IMG/VR virus record: IMGVR_UViG_3300043418_000072
Span: 167,362-231,361 of that record
Source of the DNA: a virus
DNA length: 64,000 nt
Reading direction: 5' to 3' (one strand)
Shown here: positions 6,620 through 13,541 of the stretch, piece after piece
Numbering within the stretch: position 1 is the first letter of the stretch
How the letters are laid out: the number at the start of each line of letters is the position of its first letter
Position numbers and translations under genes: made by a program
Notes under the pieces: model-generated
What the model was told of the DNA's origin: nothing
Databases searched by the model: none
Seen by the model: the letters and a program-made list of their open reading frames with translations, nothing else

Positions 6620-6904
6620 TTACTCGTTGTCCAAAATAGCGAAGATTTCTTCTTCCTTGATTACCAGCAGAGTTTCGCCCTTAACTGTTACAGTAATTGT
6701 GGCAGATGGATTGTACATCACGCGATCACCGACTTGCACTGTAAGTGGGATGGGTGCGCCATCTTTAACGGGCTTGCCTGTGCCTACTGCTACAACTTCG
6801 GCTTCGTAAACCGGAGTTACTGAAGTAGTTAGCATAATGCCACCTGCGGATTTTGTTTCGGGTTCAAGTTTCTTGATTAGAACTCTGTCGTGCATTACTT
6901 GCAT
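6620..6904 (-). CDS. groES: GroES-type co-chaperonin
   Basis: 94 residues, the usual length for a Cpn10. N-terminal VLIKKLEPETKSAGGIMLT contains the strand and GG-I-(M/L) mobile loop that contacts GroEL; later VGDRVMYN and LLVIKEEEIFAIL match the family barrel and C-terminus. It caps the GroEL cavity during folding of proteins, as T4 gp31 does for the major capsid protein. Either capsid folding or general host support is plausible. It lies downstream of the tRNA and RNA hairpin on the same strand. Confidence 0.93.
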   Translation of the reverse strand: MQVMHDRVLIKKLEPETKSAGGIMLTTSVTPVYEAEVVAVGTGKPVKDGAPIPLTVQVGDRVMYNPSATITVTVKGETLLVIKEEEIFAILDNE

Positions 6905-6919
6905 GTTATTTCCTTATTA

Positions 6920-7029
6920 ACCATAGTTAAGTACACTGCCGGAGTAGCAAGAACCAACTTGCCCACTTTGTTCCGTCCTGGATAGATTACTCTACTGGTT
7001 CCCAGGCAAACCGCTAATGTACTTAACTA
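6920..7029 (-). ncRNA. structured RNA closed by a 16-bp perfect inverted repeat
   Basis: Bases 6920-6935 and 7018-7033 are perfect inverted repeats (ACCATAGTTAAGTACA and its complement). They enclose 82 bases that can form further helices, including CCTGG/CCAGG and TAGA-GTAA-TCTA with a GNRA-type loop. The upstream arm begins inside the ACCA end of the tRNA at 7030-7104. The element has no open frame. It could be a stable small RNA like those in T4 tRNA clusters, a processing stem, or a small inverted-repeat element. Confidence 0.5.
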
Positions 7030-7104
7030 TGGTGCGCTAGGCGGGAATCGAACCCGCGATTCAGAGGTTTAGAAACTCCTGCTATACCATTTAGCTACTA
7101 GCGC
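7030..7104 (-). tRNA. tRNA with anticodon CUA (putative amber suppressor)
   Basis: The cloverleaf is complete: acceptor GCGCTAG/CTAGCGC (7 bp), D stem GCTA/TAGC, anticodon loop TTCTAAA, 5-base variable loop, T stem GCGGG/CCCGC with TTCGATT, discriminator A and encoded CCA. With a seven-base loop the anticodon is CTA, reading UAG. The anticodon stem has four pairs, one of them G-U, and a U-C mismatch next to the loop. The other register, anticodon TCT, would break three stem pairs and the normal spacing. A short variable arm argues against Ser, Leu or Tyr. The amino acid is unknown. Confidence 0.8.
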
Positions 7105-7112
7105 ATTTTGTA

Positions 7113-7141
7113 ATTATAACAAGAGCACTGATGTTAGTCAA
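7113..7141 (-). promoter_or_regulatory. promoter of the tRNA
   Basis: TTGACT, 17 bases, TATAAT on the minus strand, ending nine bases before the first tRNA nucleotide. It gives the suppressor tRNA, the hairpin RNA and probably groES their own transcript, independent of nadV. Confidence 0.8.
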
Positions 7142-7156
7142 TGCCCTTGTTGTTCA

Positions 7157-8560
7157 TTATTTCATGCTGTTAGCACGAACTTGTTCGAAAGTGATTTCGT
7201 TAAACAATGCACCGTTCTGGAAAACAGTTTGCAATGCTTCAGTCCAACCACCAATGCCTTTGTCGCTCCAACCAGTAGGGGCTTGCACACTTGTTGAAAA
7301 CTCGCCACCACTGTTGGTCCACAACTTAACACGGCCTTTGAGTGATGCTTTGCCACTGTCAGTGATGGGGTCTTTGTAAACATCAACCCATTCACCGTTG
7401 ACACATGCACTGGAACATTTCATAGCCCACTTCTGTGTATCACGATCAATAGCTTGCAGCAAAGCACCACCCATACCAAATGCAAAGTTATCTGCTGACC
7501 AACCTTGGAAATCAACCATAGTGCGCAAGATGCTTTGGATGCTAACAGTGTTGATACCATCGCCCCAGATCATGCGTACATTGTTGAGTACCTTGTAGCC
7601 CTTGTCATTGGTAGTGTATCCAAAGCCTTCTGCAAGAATTGCAATCATCTTTGGCATGACTTCAACAGGATCACCTGAGTCAGGACGGATAACAACTGTG
7701 GCACCTGAATCAATCACTTGCTGTTTCAAGTCACCAGTACTCCACATTTTACATGCTTCGTAGATGTTGTAGCTGTCACTAACAACTGCAACAATACCGC
7801 CTGGCTTACCAAACTGTGTGACCATGTTGCTGTAGGCGTTCAGTTCACCTGCACGACCCCAACTAGTGATAGTACTGTGCTCGGCAGCTGGAATTGAAAA
7901 ACCTGCGATGCCAGCATTGTAATATTCGCGAGCGTACAGTACACCAGTAATAGTGTCGGTACCCATGAAGTTGACCAAGTGGGCCGCACCCCCAATACCA
8001 GCACTCTCCATTGAAGATACACCACGAGCACCAAAATCGTGCAGTTTAAAACCGATAGTAGTAGGATCACCAGATTTCTCCAAGTATTCTTGCAAGATGT
8101 TTTTAATGTACTTGCTTTGTGTTGAGACTGTAGTTGGGTACCAGACTGCACGAAGCAATGGAGTTTCCAACCATGTGGTTAAACCGTGGCACTTGGGGTC
8201 AGTGTTTTCGATTGTGACCAGTGCGTTTCCAACTGGGACAACAGTGCCTTCTGGTACGGCTTTAATGACCACGGGCAAGTAGCCGTTGTGTGCTTCGACG
8301 ATGTAGTCCCACATGGTGCGGTCGAATGGTTCGCCGTGTGCTGTGAGGATTTCTTCTGCGATGTCAACGTCGGCTTTTGTAATTGGGTCAAGTAAATACT
8401 CCTTGAAGAAAATTTGCAGTCCAACAACTTGTGTGAATGTGAATTTGCCGCCGCGGGCTGCAATGTAGCTGAATACATTAGTAGTGCCAGCTGGGTATTG
8501 AGGCGCCATACTAACTTTGTAGCTGTCAGTATTGAGAATGATGTTTTTAGAGAGTTTCAT
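7157..8560 (-). CDS. nadV: nicotinamide phosphoribosyltransferase (NadV/Nampt)
   Basis: 467 residues, close to family length. Makes NMN from nicotinamide and PRPP. Diagnostic stretches are the N-terminal DSYKVSMAPQYPAGTTNVFSY, the KLHDFGARGVSS-(M)ES segment, the loop with IPAAEHST, and VIRPDSGDP, which holds phosphate-binding and catalytic residues of the family. With the NMN adenylyltransferase encoded at 9311-10330 it forms the two-step salvage of NAD+ known in KVP40-like phages and described as an NAD reconstitution pathway that counters NAD-depleting defences. It has its own promoter. Confidence 0.95.
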   Translation of the reverse strand: MKLSKNIILNTDSYKVSMAPQYPAGTTNVFSYIAARGGKFTFTQVVGLQIFFKEYLLDPITKADVDIAEEILTAHGEPFDRTMWDYIVEAHNGYLPVVIKAVPEGTVVPVGNALVTIENTDPKCHGLTTWLETPLLRAVWYPTTVSTQSKYIKNILQEYLEKSGDPTTIGFKLHDFGARGVSSMESAGIGGAAHLVNFMGTDTITGVLYAREYYNAGIAGFSIPAAEHSTITSWGRAGELNAYSNMVTQFGKPGGIVAVVSDSYNIYEACKMWSTGDLKQQVIDSGATVVIRPDSGDPVEVMPKMIAILAEGFGYTTNDKGYKVLNNVRMIWGDGINTVSIQSILRTMVDFQGWSADNFAFGMGGALLQAIDRDTQKWAMKCSSACVNGEWVDVYKDPITDSGKASLKGRVKLWTNSGGEFSTSVQAPTGWSDKGIGGWTEALQTVFQNGALFNEITFEQVRANSMK

Positions 8561-8613
8561 AATAAAGTTCCTTTATTTAAATTGCCTTAGGTCTATCCTT
8601 AGGACTTGCTTAC

Positions 8614-8642
8614 AGTATAACAGTGAACCATTTCATTGTCAA
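8614..8642 (-). promoter_or_regulatory. promoter of nadV
   Basis: TTGACA, 17 bases, TATACT. The leader between it and ATG 8560 contains two copies of CCTAAGG separated by five bases (within 8584-8602), which can act as a repeat or an imperfect hairpin. AAAGGA is the ribosome site. Confidence 0.8.
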
Positions 8643-8843
8643 CTATTCTGTTCCGCCAATTTTCTTGGCACGTTGGATACGTTCGTAATCTTCGCGGCAT
8701 TCCTTTGAGCAAAAAATGCCTTCAGTTGGCTCATCACAAGACAAGCAGAACCCATTTGATTCTGGAACCGTTTGGCGATTGCGGAGGTTGTTTTGCAACC
8801 AAATGTCTGATGCGTTTGCTGCGTCTTCTAACATATCACTCAT
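8643..8843 (-). CDS. small C4-type zinc-finger protein
   Basis: 66 residues ending in an amber stop. C-x2-C (CLSC) and C-x3-C (CSKEC) are separated by about ten residues, giving a DksA/TraR-like or rubredoxin-like zinc site near residues 33-50, followed by a charged helix (REDYERIQRAKKIGG). The family's role is unknown; binding nucleic acid or RNA polymerase is possible. Overlaps the upstream gene by ATGA. Confidence 0.65.
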   Translation of the reverse strand: MSDMLEDAANASDIWLQNNLRNRQTVPESNGFCLSCDEPTEGIFCSKECREDYERIQRAKKIGGTE

Positions 8844-9100
8844 TTTTGTACCTTAATTTCTTGGATTTCCGTTGTTGCTTTAAGCGAAGTCAGATACGAC
8901 ATTGGGTATGTACGCTTCCTGCCATTGACGCTGATTTGATATCCTGGTTCGACTTTGGTTCCATAAAAGAATCCACCTTTATGGAATGCCATTGGTCGAA
9001 GTTCGCCGGTGACTTTAACAGAGTACAGTTTCTCTTCTGCCACGTTCCAGAAGTAACCTGGGAAGCGTGTTGCTACAAAATCTACAGGTAGTGTAACCAT
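8840..9100 (-). CDS. conserved hypothetical phage protein (86 aa)
   Basis: 86 residues with a beta-rich pattern: FPGYFWNVAEEKLYSVKVTG, then GYQISVNGRKRTYP. The FPGY-W-V-x-KLYS-x-K-x-G layout resembles the small DNA-binding modules seen in phage homing endonucleases and repressors, but no nuclease motif is present. It overlaps both neighbours by one to four bases, so it is co-translated in the nadM-to-8643 group. Function unknown. Confidence 0.65.
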   Translation of the reverse strand: MVTLPVDFVATRFPGYFWNVAEEKLYSVKVTGELRPMAFHKGGFFYGTKVEPGYQISVNGRKRTYPMSYLTSLKATTEIQEIKVQK

Positions 9101-9309
9101 TATAACTCCACTCTTTCAAAGTAAATCTTGGCAAAGCCCATGGGGCTTGTTGCACGGCGTTCAATTTGTAGATACAAACGTGTCGGAGTATCCTCTAACA
9201 CATGGTGCACCACAATCTGATCCATGGTATCGTTAAACACTTGAGTCCTAACTTGTTCAGCTAAGAACAGTTGTTGACTACGCCGGGGTTGATAGTTGCT
9301 CTTGTGCAT
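9100..9309 (-). CDS. hypothetical protein (69 aa)
   Basis: 69 residues from ATG 9309, seven bases after AGGTG; an in-frame GTG three codons upstream overlaps the nadM end. Contains a basic N-terminus (HKSNYQPRRSQQ) and an alternating hydrophobic end (RLYLQIERR and FAKIYFERVEL). Unrecognised family. Part of the same leftward operon as nadM. Confidence 0.6.
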   Translation of the reverse strand: MHKSNYQPRRSQQLFLAEQVRTQVFNDTMDQIVVHHVLEDTPTRLYLQIERRATSPMGFAKIYFERVEL

Positions 9310-9310
9310 C

Positions 9311-10330
9311 TTAAACACCTACCGCCCATTGGACCATATCGTAGTGGTCTTCAAAACACTCGTCGCTACGCACTTCTGCAATAGGAACCCAACGTGCTTT
9401 CTCTGCATCGTCACTGCCTTTTACTTTAGGCAATGCACCATCAGGCAATTCAATCTTGTAGCAATGAGTAATGATACGACCACGTGGTGAACGATCAACA
9501 GCATCAAACACACGGTTGCCCGTAATGCTACCACGCAACACTGGCTCAGGTACTTTGATACCAGTTTCTTCACGGAGTTCGCGAATAGCTGCATCAAGTA
9601 CGGTCTTGTCGGTGCTGGCGTTAACGTAACCACCAGGCAGTGCCCACAAGCCACGACCTGGCTCAGCACGGCGTTTGATCATAAGCACATGGCCTGAGCA
9701 AATTACTGCGGCATCTGCTGTGCTAAAGATTGGAGGGTACTTCAAGCTGGCATATTGCTTGTTGTGTTCAATCAAGAATTCACGCTCACGGATAATCTGT
9801 GCAAATTCCTCAGTCTTACGAAAATTCATCAAGAAGTCATAAGTTGATTGAGGTACAACATTCTTAATAAAGTTGCTGTTGAAGGTCCAGTTAAAGAACA
9901 GGTCACGAATGTTCACTGCACTAAGTGGTTCAATTTCCTCTACATCAACATAGCCCCATTGGGGGAACATGTCCAAGTAGAAACTTGATTCGTCTTTCTT
10001 GTGACCAATGATGGCAGTTTTAGTACCCAGGATTCGATACTTGCTGACAATACCTTGCACACGAACTGCCCACGCTTGGTCGTTGTACATTGTATCAATG
10101 TTTTCTTCAATGTGAATACTCATTGCAAGACCACTTGTTGCAGCCTTAATCATTTGAGCACGTTCGGCACTGGTGAAGGGGTTTTTGTAAGTGCGGGGTT
10201 GAGCAGCTGAGCCTGTGATAATTACCAGATTGTCGGTCAATGCTGTGGCTCGCTTGATAATCTCTAAGTGAGCATTGTGGAAGGGTTGAAAACGTCCGAT
10301 GAGGACTAGTGTTCCGTATTCTTTAGACAT
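9311..10330 (-). CDS. nadM: NMN adenylyltransferase/Nudix bifunctional protein (NadM-Nudix)
   Basis: 339 residues. N-terminal nucleotidyltransferase (about 1-175): LIGRFQPFHNAHLEII carries the H-x2-H variant of the HxGH motif, and INIRDLFF takes the place of the second phosphate-binding motif. The C-terminal Nudix domain (about 200-339) has RELREETGI, although the first Glu of the Nudix box is not apparent in PGGYVNASTDKTV. The first domain joins NMN and ATP into NAD+; Nudix domains in this fusion hydrolyse ADP-ribose or related nucleotides. With NadV it completes NAD+ salvage. Confidence 0.93.
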   Translation of the reverse strand: MSKEYGTLVLIGRFQPFHNAHLEIIKRATALTDNLVIITGSAAQPRTYKNPFTSAERAQMIKAATSGLAMSIHIEENIDTMYNDQAWAVRVQGIVSKYRILGTKTAIIGHKKDESSFYLDMFPQWGYVDVEEIEPLSAVNIRDLFFNWTFNSNFIKNVVPQSTYDFLMNFRKTEEFAQIIREREFLIEHNKQYASLKYPPIFSTADAAVICSGHVLMIKRRAEPGRGLWALPGGYVNASTDKTVLDAAIRELREETGIKVPEPVLRGSITGNRVFDAVDRSPRGRIITHCYKIELPDGALPKVKGSDDAEKARWVPIAEVRSDECFEDHYDMVQWAVGV

Positions 10331-10331
10331 A

Positions 10332-10799
10332 TTAACCTCGCAATGCTTTGATGTCGGCTTCGGTTAAGCCCAGGGATTTTGCTCGAGCAATGGCTGCTTC
10401 TTTGGCTGTTTTTGCTTGCTGTTCAGCCTCAAGCTGTTGTTCAACTCGCAAGTCTTCCTGAGTGGGCTCAATGACACGAACTGGACCATACCATCCCCGA
10501 CCGGCGTTGAACAATACTTCTTCTGTCACACGGCTATCAGTGCCCATGACATAGTTCTTCTTGGCTCGTCGCAATGCGGTGGACTTCTTCTCGCAAAGGT
10601 ATTGAACATACTCACGTCCGCGACCTTCGGTCAAATCTGTGTTGGTCCATACTGCATAGACAGTCTGTTGTTTGGGGGTTTCTACATTGAGCTTTTCAGT
10701 CAATGCTTTTACGATAGCTTCGACTGCTGGGCGATTTGCAAGGGGCAATGCCTCACATACTGCGGCAATCATCTCGGGTGATGTGAAATCTACTGGCAT
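10332..10799 (-). CDS. conserved hypothetical phage protein (155 aa)
   Basis: 155 residues. The centre (YAVWTNTDLTEGRGREYVQYLCEKKSTA) looks like a conserved phage domain often encoded near metabolic genes; the last 45 residues are an Ala/Glu/Lys-rich helix, probably coiled coil (EQQLEAEQQAKTAKEAAIARAK). Function unknown. First gene of the nadM operon, behind the perfect-consensus promoter at 10866-10894. Confidence 0.7.
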   Translation of the reverse strand: MPVDFTSPEMIAAVCEALPLANRPAVEAIVKALTEKLNVETPKQQTVYAVWTNTDLTEGRGREYVQYLCEKKSTALRRAKKNYVMGTDSRVTEEVLFNAGRGWYGPVRVIEPTQEDLRVEQQLEAEQQAKTAKEAAIARAKSLGLTEADIKALRG

Positions 10800-10865
10800 A
10801 CAAAAATCCTTTGTATAATGTTGAGTACAGAAAGTCTATCTCTCTGTATTTTTATTTATGTGTTT

Positions 10866-10894
10866 ATTATAACACCTGATTCTTTATTTGTCAA
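10866..10894 (-). promoter_or_regulatory. consensus sigma-70 promoter upstream of the nadM operon
   Basis: TTGACA, 17 bases, TATAAT: identical to the bacterial consensus. The -35 box overlaps the stop codon of the preceding gene. The leader contains TACAGA/TCTGTA, a possible weak hairpin, before AAAGGA and ATG 10799. Confidence 0.85.
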
Positions 10895-11082
10895 ACTTTT
10901 CTGTAGTCTGCGCGATAGTAGCAGTCAGGATCACCGGGGTCTTTGTTGTATGCTGCAACAAAATCCTTGGCTTCTTGTTCGTTATCAAACAACTTTTCTC
11001 CCATTGGGCGCTGACCATAACCACGCTCATATTCAGTCATTGTGACTTTGTACAAGGGACCATTTAGTTTAACTTCTGCCAT
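10891..11082 (-). CDS. hypothetical protein (63 aa)
   Basis: 63 residues with a good ribosome site (AAAGGAG). It has a short beta-strand start (VKLNGPLYKVTM), a helix (NEQEAKDFVAAYNKD) and a Cys-Tyr end (DCYYRADYRKV), giving the feel of a small phage-specific fold. Single-gene unit with its own promoter at 11120-11148. Function unknown. Confidence 0.65.
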   Translation of the reverse strand: MAEVKLNGPLYKVTMTEYERGYGQRPMGEKLFDNEQEAKDFVAAYNKDPGDPDCYYRADYRKV

Positions 11083-11119
11083 TTTCTGCTCCTTTGGGTT
11101 AACTACTTTCTACAGTTTT

Positions 11120-11148
11120 AGTATAACACTAGAGTCATTAAAATGCAA
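11120..11148 (-). promoter_or_regulatory. promoter of the 10891 gene
   Basis: TTGCAT, 17 bases, TATACT. It starts right after the T-rich tail of the terminator at 11158-11175, giving a terminator-promoter boundary. Confidence 0.65.
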
Positions 11149-11157
11149 CCAAAAGAA

Positions 11158-11175
11158 AACCCGCCGAAGCGGGTT
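11158..11175 (-). terminator. rho-independent terminator
   Basis: AACCCGC-TTCG-GCGGGTT hairpin followed on the minus strand by TTCTTTT. It ends the radical SAM transcript. The 80 bases between it and that gene's stop hold no frame of note. Confidence 0.8.
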
Positions 11176-11257
11176 TCTAATTAACTCTATAAATCTACGA
11201 TTTTCCATTAACTTTTCCTATGTCGACAATAGGCCTAAGGCAAACGGCATATTTGAG

Positions 11258-12226
11258 TTATTGTTTGCTTTTGATTAGTGATTGATGTGCAACCAACTGC
11301 TCTCTGAGTTGTGCAAATTGCGGATGCACTAGAATGTCCAATGCAGATTCAATGCTACGTAACGCGGTGTTGAATAATGCAGGCGCTAGATTGTAAATGG
11401 CTAGATATTTTGGACTGTTGGCAGTATGTGCAACAAAAGTACAGCGGGGATTGTTTTCAACTATCTCAACAAAGTACTTGGCCAACGAGTGTATGTCAAC
11501 GATTGAGATATTTGTGAGAGTGATATGAAATTTTATTTGAACTGGCAAATCCACAAACTTAGTAATGTTATCTTGTACTATGGACCAGACTGTGCCCGTA
11601 CGTTGCAGTTCTGCTGTTCGTCCTACTCCATCAATGCTGAGATTTAATGTTGTATTAAATTTCAGCAGCTTCTCAACAAATATTTGATTGTACACGCTTG
11701 CATTGGTGTAGACTCGCAAGTTAATGTCTGTTCTGTCTTTAGCTATCAAGTGATCTAGCAACTGATAGTAGTGCTTAATTATCATTGGCTCGCCACCAGT
11801 TAATGTAAGGAACTTTAGATTCTCTGACATGGTAAGTATCTCGGCCCAGTCAGAATCTGAAACGGTATTAACTGAGCCATTGATGAGAGAGCTGTTTTCG
11901 CTATTGCACATCTTGCACTGAAAATTACAAAGATTGCTTGCTCTCAGCTCCATATAATCGAGTTGGTCAACGGTAGTTTCACCATATAGTGCAAGTAGGT
12001 GCTGTCTTATACTTTGCAGCCCTGCGTCTTCTAGTGACTTGCATCCTCCGCAAGTTTCGTCAAACTCGTTATTTAAAAACTTGGTTTTTAAATCTTTAAG
12101 GTAATCACTATTTCTAAACTCTACTGGACTCATGCTAAACTTCTTAGAACTAATGCAGCACACAGCCGATTGATCGACATGGTAGAACAAAGATCGCCAC
12201 GGTGCAGGACAAAAGAATTTTTTCAT
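11258..12226 (-). CDS. radical SAM protein
   Basis: 322 residues. C-x3-C-x2-C (CNFQCKMC, about residues 98-105) is the radical SAM cluster motif, and LTLTGGEPM is the SAM-binding GGE motif. The N-terminus has paired cysteines (CPAPWRSLFYHVD, then AVCC) and a C-x2-C pair (CGGC), which may bind a further cluster, as in twitch/SPASM-type proteins. Such enzymes modify peptides or nucleotides; the substrate cannot be deduced. It lies immediately downstream of the tmRNA, separated by a terminator. Confidence 0.85.
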   Translation of the reverse strand: MKKFFCPAPWRSLFYHVDQSAVCCISSKKFSMSPVEFRNSDYLKDLKTKFLNNEFDETCGGCKSLEDAGLQSIRQHLLALYGETTVDQLDYMELRASNLCNFQCKMCNSENSSLINGSVNTVSDSDWAEILTMSENLKFLTLTGGEPMIIKHYYQLLDHLIAKDRTDINLRVYTNASVYNQIFVEKLLKFNTTLNLSIDGVGRTAELQRTGTVWSIVQDNITKFVDLPVQIKFHITLTNISIVDIHSLAKYFVEIVENNPRCTFVAHTANSPKYLAIYNLAPALFNTALRSIESALDILVHPQFAQLREQLVAHQSLIKSKQ

Positions 12227-12248
12227 AGAATAGAGTGTGTAATTAGAA

Positions 12249-12270
12249 AATAGGGGCCGAAGCCCCTATT
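12249..12270 (-). terminator. terminator of the tmRNA transcript
   Basis: AATAGGGGC-TTCG-GCCCCTATT followed by TTTTC on the minus strand: a nine-base-pair hairpin with a UUCG-type loop and U tract, directly after the tmRNA coding piece. Confidence 0.8.
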
Positions 12271-12593
12271 ACTATTTCCTGTTGCAAGGCATAGCTGCCC
12301 CGGAAGCCTTTATCAGGCAACCATTAGAAACTGTGAGTCGTTTGCATTTACTTTTTTTGCTTCTACGGCCGGGAAACCCCAACCCTACGGCTTCTGCTTT
12401 GCCGAGCTGTCCACTTGTTTACTTGTTGCCCTGTCGAAACCATGGCAGGCCCATCAAAAACATACTAAGCACTTTACACCGATATCGTTTCTTAAGTTCG
12501 CCCACGATGTATCGAATAGTACGCTTTTGGTGGACCTGGCGGGAGTCGAACCCGCGTCCAGAACACTTTTCTCTTTGCTTCATACAGCAATAA
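12271..12593 (-). ncRNA. ssrA: circularly permuted (two-piece) tmRNA
   Basis: Transcribed leftward, the acceptor piece comes first: T arm GCGGG-TTCGACT-CCCGC (12539-12555), CAGGTCC (12532-12538), A and CCA (12528-12530). After a 75-base linker (12453-12527) the coding piece starts with GGGCCTG (12446-12452), which pairs with CAGGTCC over seven base pairs, including the G3-U70 alanine identity pair. The TTTCGACAGGG after the 5' end is typical of tmRNA. The tag frame GCA...GCC (12316-12345) encodes ANDSQFLMVA, then TGA TAA. It rescues stalled ribosomes. The tag tail is MVA rather than LAA. Outer ends are approximate. Confidence 0.93.
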
Positions 12594-12598
12594 CTTAT

Positions 12599-12604
12599 AT
12601 TATA
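12599..12604 (-). promoter_or_regulatory. extended -10 promoter of the tmRNA
   Basis: TGTGCTATAAT on the minus strand gives an extended -10 (TG-x-TATAAT); no good -35 is seen. The start site should fall near 12593. Confidence 0.6.
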
Positions 12605-12619
12605 GCACAAGACTATAAT

Positions 12620-13003
12620 TTAACGACCTGTAGTTGTCCAATCCAGCACAACTTCATCGGTGGTAGCATCTCGTAATTGGTAACGGCGTTCAATTCCTGA
12701 TGCTTGCTGAAAAGAAGCAACAGTAGTGGACTCGCCATCGACATGTGCTTGAGCTTGATTTTCTAACGCCAGTTCGTCGAAACATTTGTTAAACTGCTCA
12801 ACTGATTCAAACATCATAGTTACTGTAGTGACTACAGATCCATCAGGCATGTCAGCTCGTGTAGTGACATTTAACTCAGATCCGGGTGCGCTATACTTTG
12901 CAATTATTGCATCACGTGCATCATACACATGCTTGAATTCCGGGCGGTGTAGTGGTCTAACTGCCCCAGCTGGTGTAGTAATTTCTTTAATATACTTGAT
13001 CAT
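12620..13003 (-). CDS. hypothetical protein (127 aa)
   Basis: 127 residues from ATG 13003, six bases after AGGAG. Alpha/beta pattern: basic N-terminal helix with RPLHRPEFKHVYDARDAI, then strands around TTRADMPDGSVVTTVTMMF and FESVEQFNKCFDELAL. The LRDATTDEVVLDW end resembles small ferredoxin-like folds, but no family is recognised. Own good ribosome site; the tmRNA promoter follows its stop. Confidence 0.65.
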   Translation of the reverse strand: MIKYIKEITTPAGAVRPLHRPEFKHVYDARDAIIAKYSAPGSELNVTTRADMPDGSVVTTVTMMFESVEQFNKCFDELALENQAQAHVDGESTTVASFQQASGIERRYQLRDATTDEVVLDWTTTGR

Positions 13004-13038
13004 CAAATTCTCCTATATGCTATATTTAGCCAAGAGAA

Positions 13039-13060
13039 AGGGCGAAGCCAAGTTCGCCCT
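13039..13060 (-). terminator. hairpin terminator
   Basis: AGGGCGAA-CTTGGC-TTCGCCCT hairpin with a pyrimidine tail (TTCTCTT) on the minus strand, and with GTTTTTG on the plus strand. It ends the 13080 gene. Confidence 0.65.
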
Positions 13061-13079
13061 GTTTTTGCACACTCGCTGA

Positions 13080-13418
13080 TTAAGCTGCGTCTGCTTCAGT
13101 TTTAGCTGCGGCCTTGGCCTTGAGCTTTTCCATGCTTGGCTTTTCTGCTTTGGTCTTTGTGACCTTAACAGTTGCCACGGCGTTGTACTTTGCATCAGCA
13201 TTGTCAATTGCCTCTTTGTATGCAGCGTTAGCATACAAGTCTGTTGTCTTAAGGAAAGTAACCAATTCAGGCTTGGTCATCTCATTGGGCAAATCCATTA
13301 GCTGGATATCCGTATCTGTCTTTGCCAGAATCTTAACACGGGTCATGTCAGTTGCGAAACGCACCTTGTAACCAGATTTGCACTTAGAAACACCACCAAC
13401 TTTGAACAATTTAGTCAT
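13080..13418 (-). CDS. hypothetical Lys/Ala-tailed protein (112 aa)
   Basis: 112 residues. The first 60 residues form a compact strand-rich start (LFKVGGVSKCKSGYKVRFATD); the last 30 are Lys/Ala/Thr rich (KVTKTKAEKPSMEKLKAKAAAK), suggesting nucleic-acid contact or a flexible tail. No family recognised. It has its own early promoter (13486-13514) and a leader with a TGTAGC/GCTACA hairpin (13460-13477). Confidence 0.65.
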   Translation of the reverse strand: MTKLFKVGGVSKCKSGYKVRFATDMTRVKILAKTDTDIQLMDLPNEMTKPELVTFLKTTDLYANAAYKEAIDNADAKYNAVATVKVTKTKAEKPSMEKLKAKAAAKTEADAA

Positions 13419-13485
13419 TTGTAAACTCCATTTACGTTAATTGAAAAACACACTCTCAATGTAGCCTCATTGCTACAGTATTTAA

Positions 13486-13514
13486 ATTATAGTTGATTTC
13501 GAATTATGAGTCAA
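13486..13514 (-). promoter_or_regulatory. early promoter of the 13080 gene
   Basis: TTGACT, 17 bases, TATAAT, with the GGTTGACTC flank of the early family. Followed by a leader of about 60 bases. Confidence 0.8.
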
Positions 13515-13541
13515 CCACAATTTAAATTCTTTTTGCCCATT

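Noticed and set aside
7040-7100. Anticodon TCT (Arg) for the tRNA
   Set aside because: That register breaks three of five anticodon-stem pairs and normal spacing, while CTA keeps four of five pairs and the canonical layout.
11083-11257. A gene in the stretch before the radical SAM gene's stop
   Set aside because: Only a promoter and a terminator are supported; no frame with a ribosome site was found.
12419-12593. Small open frames across the tmRNA
   Set aside because: They overlap the acceptor and coding pieces of the tmRNA on either strand; the RNA explains the conservation.
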